Shown here one piece after another: positions 32,412 through 43,546 of a DNA stretch of 64,000 nucleotides. Origin of the DNA: Rhodamnia argentea. Its lineage: Eukaryota > Streptophyta > Magnoliopsida > Myrtales > Myrtaceae. Each line of letters opens with the position of its first letter. The first letter of the stretch is position 1. The translations under genes and the position numbers were made by a program. The DNA is taken from assembly GCF_020921035.1 (NCBI RefSeq), contig NC_063157.1:10018001-10082000 (forward strand), read 5' to 3'. The notes beneath the pieces are model-generated. The model saw only the letters and a program-made list of their open reading frames with translations. It searched no databases and was not told where the DNA came from.

Positions 32412-32719
32412 TACTTCAAGAGAGGATTCCACTATAATTATCATTTCTCGCCTCTCTCTACAACCCTTAATTATAAAAGAAAGAGACTATATATATGCAA
32501 CACAATAAAACTCTAAGGGGGCGAGAAAGCCTAGGTTACCTAATAGTTATTTACGGATCAAAACCCAAACAATAAAGTACATACATGAGCTATAAAAACC
32601 TTATGGCGGCTCGGGGCAATGCTCTATGCGATTCCCTCCGGGGTGGCCTTCCCAAACCCCCATTTGCCCACAAAGGAGTGGGATCTGTGCTTTCATGTCA
32701 ATAAGGAGTATGAATCATA

Positions 32720-33260
32720 CTCCAACAACTTTTGCAGCTCAAGAATTAGGATGTATTAAATCGTTCCAAGCCATTAACGACCTTAGCTCTGAGGTTGCCC
32801 ATGACCACGACATATTCACTATTGTCATGGAATCGGCACAAGATGCACTTAATGGAGCAGAGAGATTTGAGGGGTAGGATATGACGACGGCGAATGAGCG
32901 AAAGAAGATTGAGACAGAGTTGAGCAATGGAGGGAGCCTACCTATCAAAGGTGAATAGGGACAACGATGGCCACAACTACGGCGGTCGAAGGTGCCGAGC
33001 AAGGATGACGATCGAATGTGGCGGGGCAAGCCTGCCTGCGGTGGCGACGGATGGTGGTGGATGGTGGAGATCTCAAGGTGATTGGGATGAGGGTTTGACG
33101 ACGGCTGAATGTGGCAGGGTGCGGCCGATCGCGGTGGCGGCGGATGGTGGTGGATGGTGGAGATTTCAAGGTGATTGAGATCAGGATTCATTGAAATTTT
33201 GGGGTTTGGGTCAATCTCAAGAAGTAATTTGGTCATGTCTAGATACATCAGAACGAGAGT
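32720..33260. repeat. Dispersed GGT-rich repeat, second copy, with an internal duplication
   Basis: It is related to 4080-4400. An internal unit of about 90 bases is doubled. Both copies end 'GGATGGTGGTGGATGGTGGA' and then 'TCAAGGTGATTG' (33,048-33,090 and 33,136-33,178). Long open frames on the minus strand here are simply the His/Pro-rich complement of this repeat and are not genes. Confidence 0.5.
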
Positions 33261-33359
33261 TCCAAAATTGGATTTGAATGAAAAGCGGGTTATGTTTTTT
33301 ACCATTTTTCCTTTAGAATAAATAGCTACGCACTCAGCAAAAGGCCTCTCTTTTTCAGA

Positions 33360-33552
33360 AGAGGGACGTCTTCGGCTGGTCTTGGAGAAAAAAGAAAGAA
33401 CCCCTCTTCTCCATCTCTCCTCCGTTCCCTCCGACAATCGCATCCACCGCCACCAACCTTCGCGACCAGCCACCTCCATCGTCGCCGTCCGACGGCCTCC
33501 TACCAGCGCTCTCCCCCGTGCGACTCCTTCCTCCCGATTCCCAGCATTTCCG
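33360..33552 (+). other. Probable non-coding first exon of the SEN2-like gene
   Basis: A pyrimidine-rich, GC-rich segment typical of a plant 5' leader ends at a strong donor, TTCCG|GTGAGT (33,552/33,553). The matching acceptor would be CTCCCAG at 36,105-36,111, placing the second exon 30 bases before the ATG at 36,142. The intron would be about 2.56 kb. The start of transcription is not visible, and the link between the two exons is inferred. Confidence 0.4.
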
Positions 33553-34599
33553 GTGAGTTCTTTAGTCGCTCGGTTCGAGTTCCCTTTCTCCGAGGATCTC
33601 GGCTCGGAGACGTTGAGAGGCGGCCGGCCGTAGTTCGACTCGCCTCGAACTCGTCCTATAGCCTTCGTCTTCGAGCCGGGTCGGAGTCTCCACGATCGAA
33701 CGCTCGTCCTTGCGGACCCCTTGTGCTCTGCCCTTGTTCTGTTTACAGGATGAGCCGAGCTCGGTTTCACGGGTTCTTGAGTGTTTTGTGTGCAACAGGG
33801 TTGATTTCTCTGATGTCGAGCATTTTCTGATGATTGTTGATCTGAGTTCGAGCTCTGATAAAGGGTCAATATCTACTCCTCGCTCTGTGCTCACCATCTA
33901 TTCGACAAAATCTTCGAACCAAGTTCGTGTAGATTTCCTCCGATCTTGACTCGTATCGAATGTATAGTGATAGGAGTCTTGATAATAATCTTTCGTTAAC
34001 CTCAACATATGATTTTTCTTTTCCTTTCCTTAATGTTACCGTGACTGGCTATGCTCCTTCCCTCTGTGTGTTTCGTTCGGTGCTTCTGTTGAATATTGGT
34101 GAGGAAATGAACCGAAGACTCCTGATGAATGCTGACTTGTTATGATTGCTTGACTGGATTTTTGCTGTTATGTTCCATCCGGCATGTTATGCATCATAGT
34201 GGTCATACTTGAGAATGGATGGTGGCCGGCGGGCCGTTAACACGGCGGCAGCGGCGATGGCTCGGCGGCGGCCGCGTCGGTGGAGGTCCGACAAATGAGC
34301 ATAGGTGAACGATGGTGATGCTCAGTTAAAGGTTTGAAGGTGTAAATCATGGACGAACCCTGTTTCTTTGTGTGCTCGTGAATGGTCAAGGCTTATTGTT
34401 AAAGAACGAAGGTTGGAGTTTCTAGGAATTGAAAGCGAGCGTGGAAGATTATCAGAACAAATGGAAGAGGAGAATGAGAAGGTTGGGCTCAGTTTGCTTT
34501 AATACTGGGCTTGACTTGCTTTCAAGATGGGTTTGATTTGAAAGCCCAAACGTGTCCTTGGCCCAAGCCTGAGAGTTCAGGTTTAGTTCAGTTTCGGAT

Positions 34600-35500
34600 T
34601 GGGCCTTAGGGCCCAGCCCGGGTCTCTATTTTCGGAATTATTATTTTTTAATTTTAAAAATAAAAAAGCGAAAATGTTAAAAATTAGGAAAAAAAAAAAA
34701 AAAGAAGAAGAAGCTAAAGATATGTCTTGACCTAGTCATCTGACTTTAGCATTAGATTTAGCTTAGTTTTATTTAGCCAGCACAACATTTAATTTAGGGG
34801 TTTTAGTGATTTCCCCTAGCAAGTTTAGTCTTAGTTTAGGTAATGAATTGAACTTGTTTCGAATTTAGCTTATGCGGGATCATATCCCGCGGCTTATATC
34901 ATGACCATGTATTTTCCTTGCCCAATGAACATCGGGTTCTCGTCATTTCAATGGATTGTTTGTTAATTTTCCTTACTAGAATAGTTAGGGCTAGTTTAGG
35001 ACCATAACAAGCATTTCAAGAACATTTGCATAAACTCATAGCGACTTTGAAATATCTTTAAGATTCATAATTGAGAAAAGACCGTTTGATCACTTAGATG
35101 AATAACCAAACCAAGTTAGAGGTACCAAAAGGGCGCTAATTAGACGATAGTTATAATCAAGTCCCTGAAGAACTTAGAAAGCTCTGGTTATGCAGTAATC
35201 GAGACGACACTCTAGCGTCTCGATTGATTTCTAGCCGATTCCAAAATGGCTAGTGGCGACCTTCGAAAATCATTAGGCTAAAAAAGAACTTAAAATGAAA
35301 TGCTCAAATGTCACGCGAGGTTAGGGCTTAGGAGAGCCCATGCTCCTAATCAATGGACCATTTGGGACCGTCTTCTGGGTAATGCCTCTAAACTCTCAAA
35401 GTGTCCCCACCTCATCGTCGGATGTATCAGATGTGCTTTGGGAGGGTTGACACCACTAAACTAGTCAACTGAGTTTGCAACTTGCAATGCAAGGTTATAT
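34600..35500. repeat. Degraded LTR-like fragment, related to the Tat/Ogre LTR but in the opposite orientation
   Basis: Around 35,246-35,280 the text 'GGCTAGTGGCGACCTTCG' then 'AAAATCATTAGGCT' is the rough reverse complement of the LTR phrase GAGTCGCCACTAATCATTTT at 11,728. Nearby 'GTACCAAAAGGGCG' (35,123) mirrors the LTR's CGCCCTTTCGGTACC. The rest is too diverged to bound. It would lie inside the proposed leader intron of the SEN2-like gene. Confidence 0.45.
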
Positions 35501-36141
35501 TCTCACATTGAGGAAGAACTATATGGCTAAAACCAGAGTCTTCAGCCTAGTGGAATTTGCCCTAAAACAGTAAAGATTGATGCCTGTGGCATAGCTCGCT
35601 AGGCCTGTTATCTGCCATTCTTCACAATTGCATGAGCTATCACGAGCACCAAGTATCTGCACGTATCGTTCCCGTTTGAAAGGAAGAAACAGTTGGAGGT
35701 TTCTTTTATAAGCAGTGTATTCTTAGCTGTGAATTTTTATTACATGTGGAATTGTCCAATTTAAAGGCACATAAAACACTAAGATTATCAGTGTTCTGCG
35801 ATCCAATTGATCCCCCCTAACCCCTAAGATTATCTGCTGCTTCATTGAGCATCACTTAAGAATAAACATTAATGTTGGGCTATCAATTCTATATTAAATC
35901 ATCGTATTTTGGTTGTTATCAATACTGTCTTCATATTTTAATTTGTTTGGTTGTGATGTGCTGAAATTAATTGGTTTGGACTTTGTTCTTACTTACTATT
36001 GCATTAGGCAGAAGAATTTTTTTAGACATGGGTGTTATCAGCTGATACATTTATACACTAATCCTTGCTCAAATAATTGATTTTCACTAATCTTCCACCT
36101 TTACCTCCCAGCGTACCCGCACTTTGGGGTCGTCTTCGTCG

Positions 36142-36861
36142 ATGGGGCCGAGATGGAAAGGAAAGGGTGCAGAGGCCAGAGCACTAGCCGATCCAATGTC
36201 CGAGATTGTGTCGCGGCTCAAGTCATCTTTAATTGAGTCAAATGCTCATGGTTTGCTATCAGGTTGCTCTGTTCTTCTTGCGGCAGAGGCAGTGCAAAGT
36301 GATCTTCTAAACCGGGCATGTTTTGGCCGACCGGTAGTCACAGCTGAGAAGGACGAGCAATGGTTTCAATTGAGTATGGAGGAAGCGTTTTACCTTTGCT
36401 TTACCCTCAAATGCCTCAGCATTCACGGTGGAGATAATTGCCGAAAGACTGATGAGGAGTTATGGAAATACATGACGGAAAAGAAATCTACGTTCCCCGA
36501 ATTTTTCAAAGCTTATGCTCATCTTCGGATGAAAAATTGGGTAGTGAGGTCGGGATCGCAGTACGGCGTAGAATATGTTGCGTACCGGCACCATCCGTCT
36601 CTTGTCCATTCTGAATATGCCGTGCTCATTTCCACAGAAGGGGATGGTGGCGAGAATGGGCGATTGAGGGTATGGTCAGATGTTCATTGCACGGTCCGTC
36701 TTTGCGGGAGCGTAGCGAAAGCGCTATTGGTGCTTTACATCGGCAAGTGCGGCAAAGGCGACACTTCTCCTTCGTGCGTGACTCTGTACTCTGTGGAAGA
36801 GCGAGTCGTAGCAAGATGGAGTCCGAAAGATTGCCGCGAAGATCAGTCTGATCGCCCTTAA
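36142..36861 (+). CDS. SEN2: tRNA-splicing endonuclease catalytic subunit Sen2-like
   Basis: The enzyme cuts intron-containing pre-tRNAs at both splice sites. The frame gives 239 residues from ATG 36,142 (the first ATG of the frame) to TAA 36,859-36,861, near the roughly 250 of the plant orthologues. The N-terminal SEN domain is followed by the nuclease fold: FPEFFKAYAHLRMKNWVVRS, then YGVEYVAYRHHPSLVHSEYA, then LCGSVAKALLVLY. By spacing against known enzymes the catalytic triad is Tyr148, His156 and Lys193, all present. The coding region is a single exon, with a likely long intron in the leader. Nothing suggests decay. In plants these enzymes work with a structural partner subunit, not seen in this window. 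Confidence 0.9.
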   Translation: MGPRWKGKGAEARALADPMSEIVSRLKSSLIESNAHGLLSGCSVLLAAEAVQSDLLNRACFGRPVVTAEKDEQWFQLSMEEAFYLCFTLKCLSIHGGDNCRKTDEELWKYMTEKKSTFPEFFKAYAHLRMKNWVVRSGSQYGVEYVAYRHHPSLVHSEYAVLISTEGDGGENGRLRVWSDVHCTVRLCGSVAKALLVLYIGKCGKGDTSPSCVTLYSVEERVVARWSPKDCREDQSDRP

Positions 36862-37941
36862 TGGCAAGTGACCGGGCAGAGAGTTTCTTCTGTGTTTTTT
36901 TCCTCTACACGCTGTTCATTCAGACGAGGCGACTTTGGCAAATCCCAATCTGTTCACCCTTCTGCCTTAGGTCCTTCCAATCATATTGATGTCCATGTTG
37001 TCCACTTCGTTCTCCTTCTATTCTGTCCGTCCAAGTTAGCCTAAACGCTAAAATACACATAGTATTTTTGCACATAATGTTTTGTCCTCTTTAAAATCCA
37101 TAGGGAAATTTTCCCAAATTCCAAGATCACGCGACCTCGACTACTAGTAACTTTCTGAGTTTTGAGAGAGTTTTCTCTGAATTTTACCTCTGAGCTATTC
37201 TTGCGCTTGTGGATCGTGTTTACGGATTGTCTAATTTGTGGTAGTCTTGTTTCCACGACGCCATTTAACTCGGACAAAATTCGTCTACAATGCTCACAGG
37301 TCCGCCTAGTAATCCTAATGCTCAAGGATTTCGGGCGTGCTTAGGCAACAATGGTTTCTTACCACCATCAGCAACTAGGATGCGAGAAACGGCATAGGAT
37401 CACAGGCCAGTCCACATCGCCTGTGCCGACCCGGTGGAAACCAGGTGGACCGGTTTGGTCAGATTGCACCCGGTTTCAGCTACAAATGGCATAGGATCAC
37501 GAACAGGACAGAGAGTCAGGCCGGTACTTGATCCAACCGGTCGGATAGCCTGGTTTTGGTAGGCCTATGGGAGGTTAAGAAGTCTATCGGATATGGCATA
37601 ACGATATATTCGCTCATATGATGTAGTTATATAGTATGTAAATTGGTAATAGAAAAATTGACGTGGTCAGGCAAACTATCTAATTTCTTTGCTTTCTTAC
37701 AAATCCTATGTCATATTACACAAAATTAAATTACATGGAAACTCCTCTTGCAAAACTTGCAACTAAAGTTAACACACAATTAAACAGGTCTATCAGGTAT
37801 CGCTCAAATTCATTCTACCAGATCAAATTTAATCCTATTTCAGAAAACTGTGACATTCATATTGGACCTTACGAAAACAACCCCCTTGACATATTTTCCG
37901 CGTTGCGATTCGCTTCGAGTCTATGTGACATACAAACGTTC
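36862..37941. other. Intergenic between SEN2-like and TRM-like genes (convergent)
   Basis: It holds the 3' ends of two converging genes. From 37,400 to 37,565 there is a CCGGTTTGG/CCGGTCGG-rich stretch resembling a small foldback repeat. No exon is recognised, and the plus-strand frame at 37,708-38,052 has no domain. Confidence 0.4.
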
Positions 37942-38802
37942 TTAACTATAACGTCTCATTGGCCAACCCGCGGCGGAATCGCCACTGCGAACATCCAGTG
38001 GCTCCACTGTGATCGGCTTCATCACGCAATACTCGGACGCCTTAGAGGATGAACCACCTCTCATCCTTCTGCAAATTTCATCGCGATCGTGCTTTAGGTC
38101 CGTACCAATCTGTCTCTCTTCTCCCCTTCTCGCTTGTTCCCTCCTCATGAAGCTCGACTTCTCTCTACTCGCTTTCCTTCTCACTGGCACTGGCATGGCC
38201 TCTAGGCCCATCAGCTTGGCCACCACCCCTGGCTTGCACCAGACCACCCTCTCTCCTGCCAGGATTGGCGGCAAGAGGCTTGGTCTATCGTACTTGGCAT
38301 CGTTCCGGGACCTGTCATGTGGCCCGCCTCTGAGGTCCCGCTCGCAGCAGACTGATCTTCTGGCCATCAATTTCCTCTCGGGGCACTCCGAGTTCCGGAA
38401 TGAGGACCGGTACATGGCGTCCTTCCCATCGAGGGAGAATCGCGGGTACTGGTTCAGTGCATTCCTGGCGCATCGCAAGATGTCGGAGTTGTTCACGCAG
38501 GACATCCTCCTCTGCGGCACCCCGCCGCAGTAACCGTCCAGCTTCGCCCTCCGGGCAATCTCTTCCTCCAGCTCTAGCTGCAGTATCATCTCCTCCAGCG
38601 TGTGCCCGTTGGGAGACGACTCTCCGCCGATCAGAGTGGGGGAACCGATGATCAAGTGCTCCTTGGCAGCAGCAGCGGCGTGGTCGGTCCTGCTTTGGCT
38701 GAGGATCGAGGTGGAGGAGTCGCCGTGGCAGAAGGTCCCCACGCCTTTCTTCATCTTGGCGCCAAAGTAGTTCTTGAGGAGGAAGAAGGAGAGATCCTTC
38801 AT
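37942..38802 (-). CDS. LONGIFOLIA/TRM-like protein (LMGLE motif; DUF3741-type)
   Basis: A single open frame of 286 residues, ATG at 38,802-38,800. It begins MKDLSFFLLKNYFGAKMKKG. A conserved helix TLEEMILQLELEEEIARRAK (residues 68-87) is typical of this family's short members. The hallmark WCKPGVVAKLMGLEAMPV sits at 188-205, and the C-terminus is Arg/Ser-rich. TRM proteins bind TON1 and microtubules and steer cell elongation and division-plane placement, and the LMGLE motif is one of their shared signatures. Whether this short member binds TON1 is unknown. The overlapping plus-strand frame at 38,009-38,533 is its shadow. Confidence 0.72.
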   Translation of the reverse strand: MKDLSFFLLKNYFGAKMKKGVGTFCHGDSSTSILSQSRTDHAAAAAKEHLIIGSPTLIGGESSPNGHTLEEMILQLELEEEIARRAKLDGYCGGVPQRRMSCVNNSDILRCARNALNQYPRFSLDGKDAMYRSSFRNSECPERKLMARRSVCCERDLRGGPHDRSRNDAKYDRPSLLPPILAGERVVWCKPGVVAKLMGLEAMPVPVRRKASREKSSFMRREQARRGEERQIGTDLKHDRDEICRRMRGGSSSKASEYCVMKPITVEPLDVRSGDSAAGWPMRRYS

Positions 38803-39789
38803 TGACCAAGAGGCATTGAGGTGGATTTGAGATTTGGAGATGGAGGAGTCCTTTTGAGTTTTGAAGTATAGACAAGGAATTGGAGTGTGTCTGGCTTGAT
38901 GATGATGTTCACAGAGCTCAGGAATTGTGTGAATCAGAGCGGTGCTGGAGGTTAATGTCGTTCACATGATATGATGACGAGGAGAAGGAGGGGAGTCACA
39001 AGTTGTTTCACTTTTACATTTAGGGAAGACGAGGGCTGTCTGCAGGTCAATGCGGGTTGGGGTGGCTTTAAAGACCGTGTCAGCTGAATTTGGTTGGGGT
39101 GGGCGGAGGGGGTGCTATGAAACATTTACTCTGTAACTTAAAGTTCTTAGCTTTTTTAGGGCGGACCTCTATCAAACAGTCATTGCATTGCCTGTCTTCT
39201 TGGATATGGGCAAGCGTTCACTACACATGAGCGCGATTTAACCGGTAAAGACGCTTTCGTTCGCGAAAATGGAAAATACCCGGATGAGCCGAACACTGCA
39301 GGGGAATTAGAACAGACGGAAAAACCAGAACTTTCTGCTCTATGATGCAGATGAAATCCAGATTGAGTTCACAGAATTAAAGACCCAGAGGAGATAGGCT
39401 ATGTTGTGCAGAGGGGGAAACCATGACCAGGTCAACGGGGCTATGATCCTGCGAAGGTGCCCGCTGTTCTCGGACAAGATAACACGCTCGCGTGGGGCGC
39501 ATTCATGTCCTAGCTAACAGAGGAATTGCAGTCTCTCCATAATGGTCAAGCTGTGCTCATCAAGAGAGGTCCTTAGCAGCTGTAACCGAATCAGTGTCCT
39601 GGAGGCAATCCTAGCAAAGTGCCAAAGTTGAGGAGGTACGGTTCTTTCTAGGGAAGCCTGCATATAACACAATATTTAAAGAGGAGCTGCGCAACCCTCT
39701 TTTGATCTATCCAAGTTTACTGTTTTTAGATTCCTCCTCTTTTTGCTTTTCGGCATCGATGCTAAGACTTAGCATGTTAAAACTGAACG
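38803..39789. other. Intergenic, upstream of the TRM-like gene
   Basis: The promoter side of the TRM-like gene. No exon or clear repeat recognised, and no convincing TATA box. Confidence 0.4.
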
Positions 39790-39792
39790 ATG

Positions 39793-40760
39793 CGACGCTT
39801 TTTAACAACATCAACATCACATTTATCCCAAACTAGTTGGGGTCGGCGGTCGATGAACCCACAAATAAATGAAATAAAAGCAAGACCGATTAAGGGAAAA
39901 GAAATTATTATGTATAAATATATAAATATATATAGAGAAAAAGTACTAAAAAGGATAGGTTGGAACATAGAAATTCTGCCCCTCCACAATGCTAATAGCT
40001 TTTTTCTACTCCGTCCTAAGACAAACCGTACGCTAATATATTTCCCACTTTATTAAATCTTGTTTTACTACTTTCCCCCAAGTAAGTTTCGGCCGACCTC
40101 TTCATTTCTTCATGTCATACTCTCGGTAAGAAACTTCTGTTATTATCGGAACATCTAGGAATCTTCGAAGAATATACCCAAACCATCTCAATCTATGTTC
40201 TCTCATCTTTTCTGCTACCAATACTACTCCAACTTTTCGTCGAATATCTTTATTTCTTATTTTATTCATCATTGTATGACAACACATCCACTTTAACATC
40301 CTTATTTTCGTTACTCCCATTTTATACTCATGTTGCCTCTGTCTTTGGCCAATATTTAGCTCGTATAGCATTGCGGGGCTTCCCGTTGTTCTATAAAATT
40401 TTCCTTTTAGCCTAAGAGGGATTTTGTGATCACACAAAAATCCCGATGTATTGCGTCATTTCGATCAACCTCCTGTTCCGATTTTATGGCTTACATCCTC
40501 ATCAATCTCTCCCCATGTTGCAATATTGATCCTAGATATCTAAAAGTATCTTTCTTGGGTATCTCCCGTCCGAGCAAATTCACGGATTCTTGATCTCCTC
40601 TTATTGCCGTGTCGAACTCACACTTCATGTATTCGGTCTTACTTCGACTTAACATAAATTCTTTAGACTCCAACATGCTTCTCCATAATTCTAATTTAGC
40701 GCCAATCCTCGCCCTGATCTCATCAATAAGCACAATATCATCTACAAACAAAAAAGTAGT
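39793..40760 (-). mobile_element. 5'-truncated RTE-clade LINE
   Basis: On the minus strand the frame from 40,751 starts MFVDDIVLIDEIRARIGAKL, the (F/Y)xDD box of a LINE reverse transcriptase, followed by KTEYMKCEF and FRYLGSILQ. After a shift, 40,437-40,102 gives the C-terminal part with HRLRWFGYILRRFLDVPI. The 3' end carries CCAACTAGTTTGGGATAAA and a short ATG/TTG-rich tail, as in plant RTE elements. The endonuclease and most of the RT are missing, so this is a dead, 5'-truncated copy. Confidence 0.85.
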
Positions 40761-41189
40761 GAATTAAATCTTTCGACCAAAAAAAAAATGCAGTGAATTG
40801 AATGCGTCGGGGCGAATTCCCGTTCTTCCTAAGCTCCTAGTTCAAGCATGGTAACAATTTGGCAAACATCTTCTTCAAAAAGAATGTGATGTATTTTTTA
40901 AATACTAAAAATCTATGTATTTTTTAAATACTAAAAATCACGCCTTTATCTAACTCCTCAAGTTTTTAGAACATCTAACAATGGTCTTGCAAAATCTCAC
41001 ACAGTATCGTAGCAAAAATTCTTTGAGTTTAAAGTTTTCCAACTCCACTTGCCCCCAATTAAATTTGATCACACTTAATATTATACAACAAGACTAGATT
41101 AAGTGTGAGAGGAGCGATAAAGTACTTAAATATTAAAAACCACTCACATTATATAAAATGATGATCTTACTGATAACCAATTTCTAGGA

Positions 41190-41870
41190 GTAATAGGTGC
41201 GAACATTGGTCTAGCAGGCCAGGCCTCAAGAGATTAATGTCTGGAATTTCTAGGCCTAGCTAGATCCATAGAGGCCCGGACCAAACTTAACGGTCCGGGC
41301 TAGGCCAGTTCGCCGAACTTTTTGTCTATTAGAATAAAAAAAGCCGAACTAGTTTTTTTTTTTTTTCAACTCATGAAAGCTGTAAGTAGAATATTGAAAA
41401 CTCATTTAGAGCCAGATGCCCGGCGGCTAAAGGCCTAGGCCTAATTTGGCTTCAAAAATCACTTTTTTAAACATGTTTTCGATCCCTTTTCGTAAATTCC
41501 GCCTTATCGCGGTGACTTTTCCCGTTTGTTTTATTTTCAGTTTTTATGTGGATTTTTTTTTATGACTTTATTGGAGGGTTTTCTAGAATAATTATTTCAT
41601 ATCTGTTACCTTTTCTTTTGCATTTTGTATTTTTCGACAAAATTATATTAATTTTTTTATTATTTCGGGCCCGAGGATTACAGGCCCTGAGGCCCAAACC
41701 TACAAGAACAAAAGATACTAACGAGGTCCAAAATTCCGGCCCGGCCTATTTGGGCCCAAAAAAATCTGATCTAGGCTGGCAGGTCGGTCCGGGTTTTCAG
41801 GCTCTCGGTCGGTTTTTCGAGCAAGATGGAACAAAAAAAGCTTGATAGATGCTCCTTTAGCGTAAATCAT
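41190..41870. repeat. GGGCC/CCCGG-rich dispersed repeat
   Basis: Two GC-rich clusters (41,205-41,310 and 41,665-41,800) with many GGCC, GGCCCGG and CCGGGT words flank an AT-rich centre. The ends look loosely inverted, suggesting a foldback element. I cannot fix ends or a target duplication. The surrounding DNA from 40,761 to 43,090 shows no gene. Confidence 0.35.
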
Positions 41871-43546
41871 GACACAGCAATTCGATTTTATTTTGTCTAA
41901 CAAAGATGGTAACGGGCCACGCCCCATTTGTTAATGAGAATAACATGAACACATTTTGGGCCGATTCGGGCTATTTCTTGCTTTTTATTTAGGCCCGTGC
42001 CGAAAATTGAGCCCGACGGTGAAAAATGATACAAAGGAGTAGACCTCGTTAAATGGATGGATTTGATTAAAAATGGTCTCAGCCAATCAATCCATTTAAG
42101 CTGTTTACCACATTTTCATGTAATACAAATCTAGTAACTAATATCCGACACAACCCATACACTGCCCATACCTATCATAACCCGTGTTACTAAAACACTT
42201 CCACATTTGATCCAACCTAAAAAATCTCATGTCCAAATTAATGCGAGAGCGCGGAACGAGCGAGAGCGGGATGGAGTGAGGGTGAGAGAAAATGAAGAAA
42301 CAATTGTAGAGGTGTGTTGGGTCTAGGTAAGTTATGAATCTATTTAATTCTCATATTATTTTGAGCTTTACCATTCTAAACCCATATTACGATTCATTTA
42401 CTAAATATAACCGATTCATATAACAAGTTAGCCCCATCAAATACGGGTTAAAACAATGGCTTTATGACCCATTTTTGATGTGATTACAAAGGAGGCTTAA
42501 GAGCTCCAACCGGCAACCGTTTATAGCTCGAATTGGAAAACTTCAAAGTCTGATTGTTTTGCTTAATATGATAAGGTGCGTTGGATCTTTCGGACCCTTT
42601 GTCAATTAAACAGATTTAGCTTCGAAGATTTAAGAAAGCGCGCACGGCTCGGAATGATATTAAAGTTCCGTTCGTTTCGCGAAAAATAAGTGATTTGAAA
42701 AATATTTTTCTAGAAATGATCGTGTATATTGCTTGAAATATTCATTATTGACAATAATCTTTTAATCTAAATATTTACTTAGATAATAAAAATATTTTTT
42801 ACTTATTCATTTTTTAAGTGATATAAAATAATTATCTTAAAAAAATATTTTTAAATTGTTTATTTTTTCGCAAAACCAAACTAAGCATAAATTTAAGAAA
42901 TTATTGCGACAAAGCGACGAGAAGGAGCACGAATTTTTTTTTCCCCACATTTTTGCAGAATTCCATTTTTTTTTACCTTGTCCAAATAAAGTAGGAGCGA
43001 CAGAACCTCGCCAAAGAAATTTACAGAACAGAAATTGAAAACAGAAGAAGGAAAATTTGCATCTCCGGGCTGAAGCACCACCAGCTCCAATCCTTGGGAA
43101 GGATTTGTGTGCACATACGCTGTGCTCATCGCTTTAGTGGACCGATTTCAATCCCCCAATCCGTGGCGATTTCGCGTCGTTCTCGCTTGTGCACTGGTAA
43201 TCTCTTCGCAGTCCGATCTCGTTCATCTTCCGATTCGCAGTTCTTTCGATTCGATGCGATAAGAGTCGGAAGTAGTCACGTCAGAATCGTCTTCATCTGG
43301 CGGTGTTGCTCACATCCTATAATGGTCTCGCTGTTCGCGATTGATCCTCCAATGCTCGACGAATATCACTTTGCTCCGTTGAGTTTATCTGTTCCTAGAA
43401 GTTCTTTTTTTGATTCGTGCGTTCATTTGTTGTTTTCAATTGGGACCGGACGTTGATCGATCGGCACGTCCATTTCGCGTTTGTCTGAGAAAGTTCTCTT
43501 GTTTGGCGTCGATTGAAGTTTCTAGGTTTTCTGAGGTGCGAGGACG

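Noticed and set aside
32739..33869. A 376-residue open frame on the minus strand
   Set aside because: It spans the GGT-rich dispersed repeat and the complement of the SEN2 leader. Its His/Pro-rich repeats mirror the DNA repeat, and no domain is present.
38009..38533. A 174-residue plus-strand frame
   Set aside because: It is antisense to the TRM-like gene, whose minus-strand frame carries the family motifs. It arises from GC-rich codon use.
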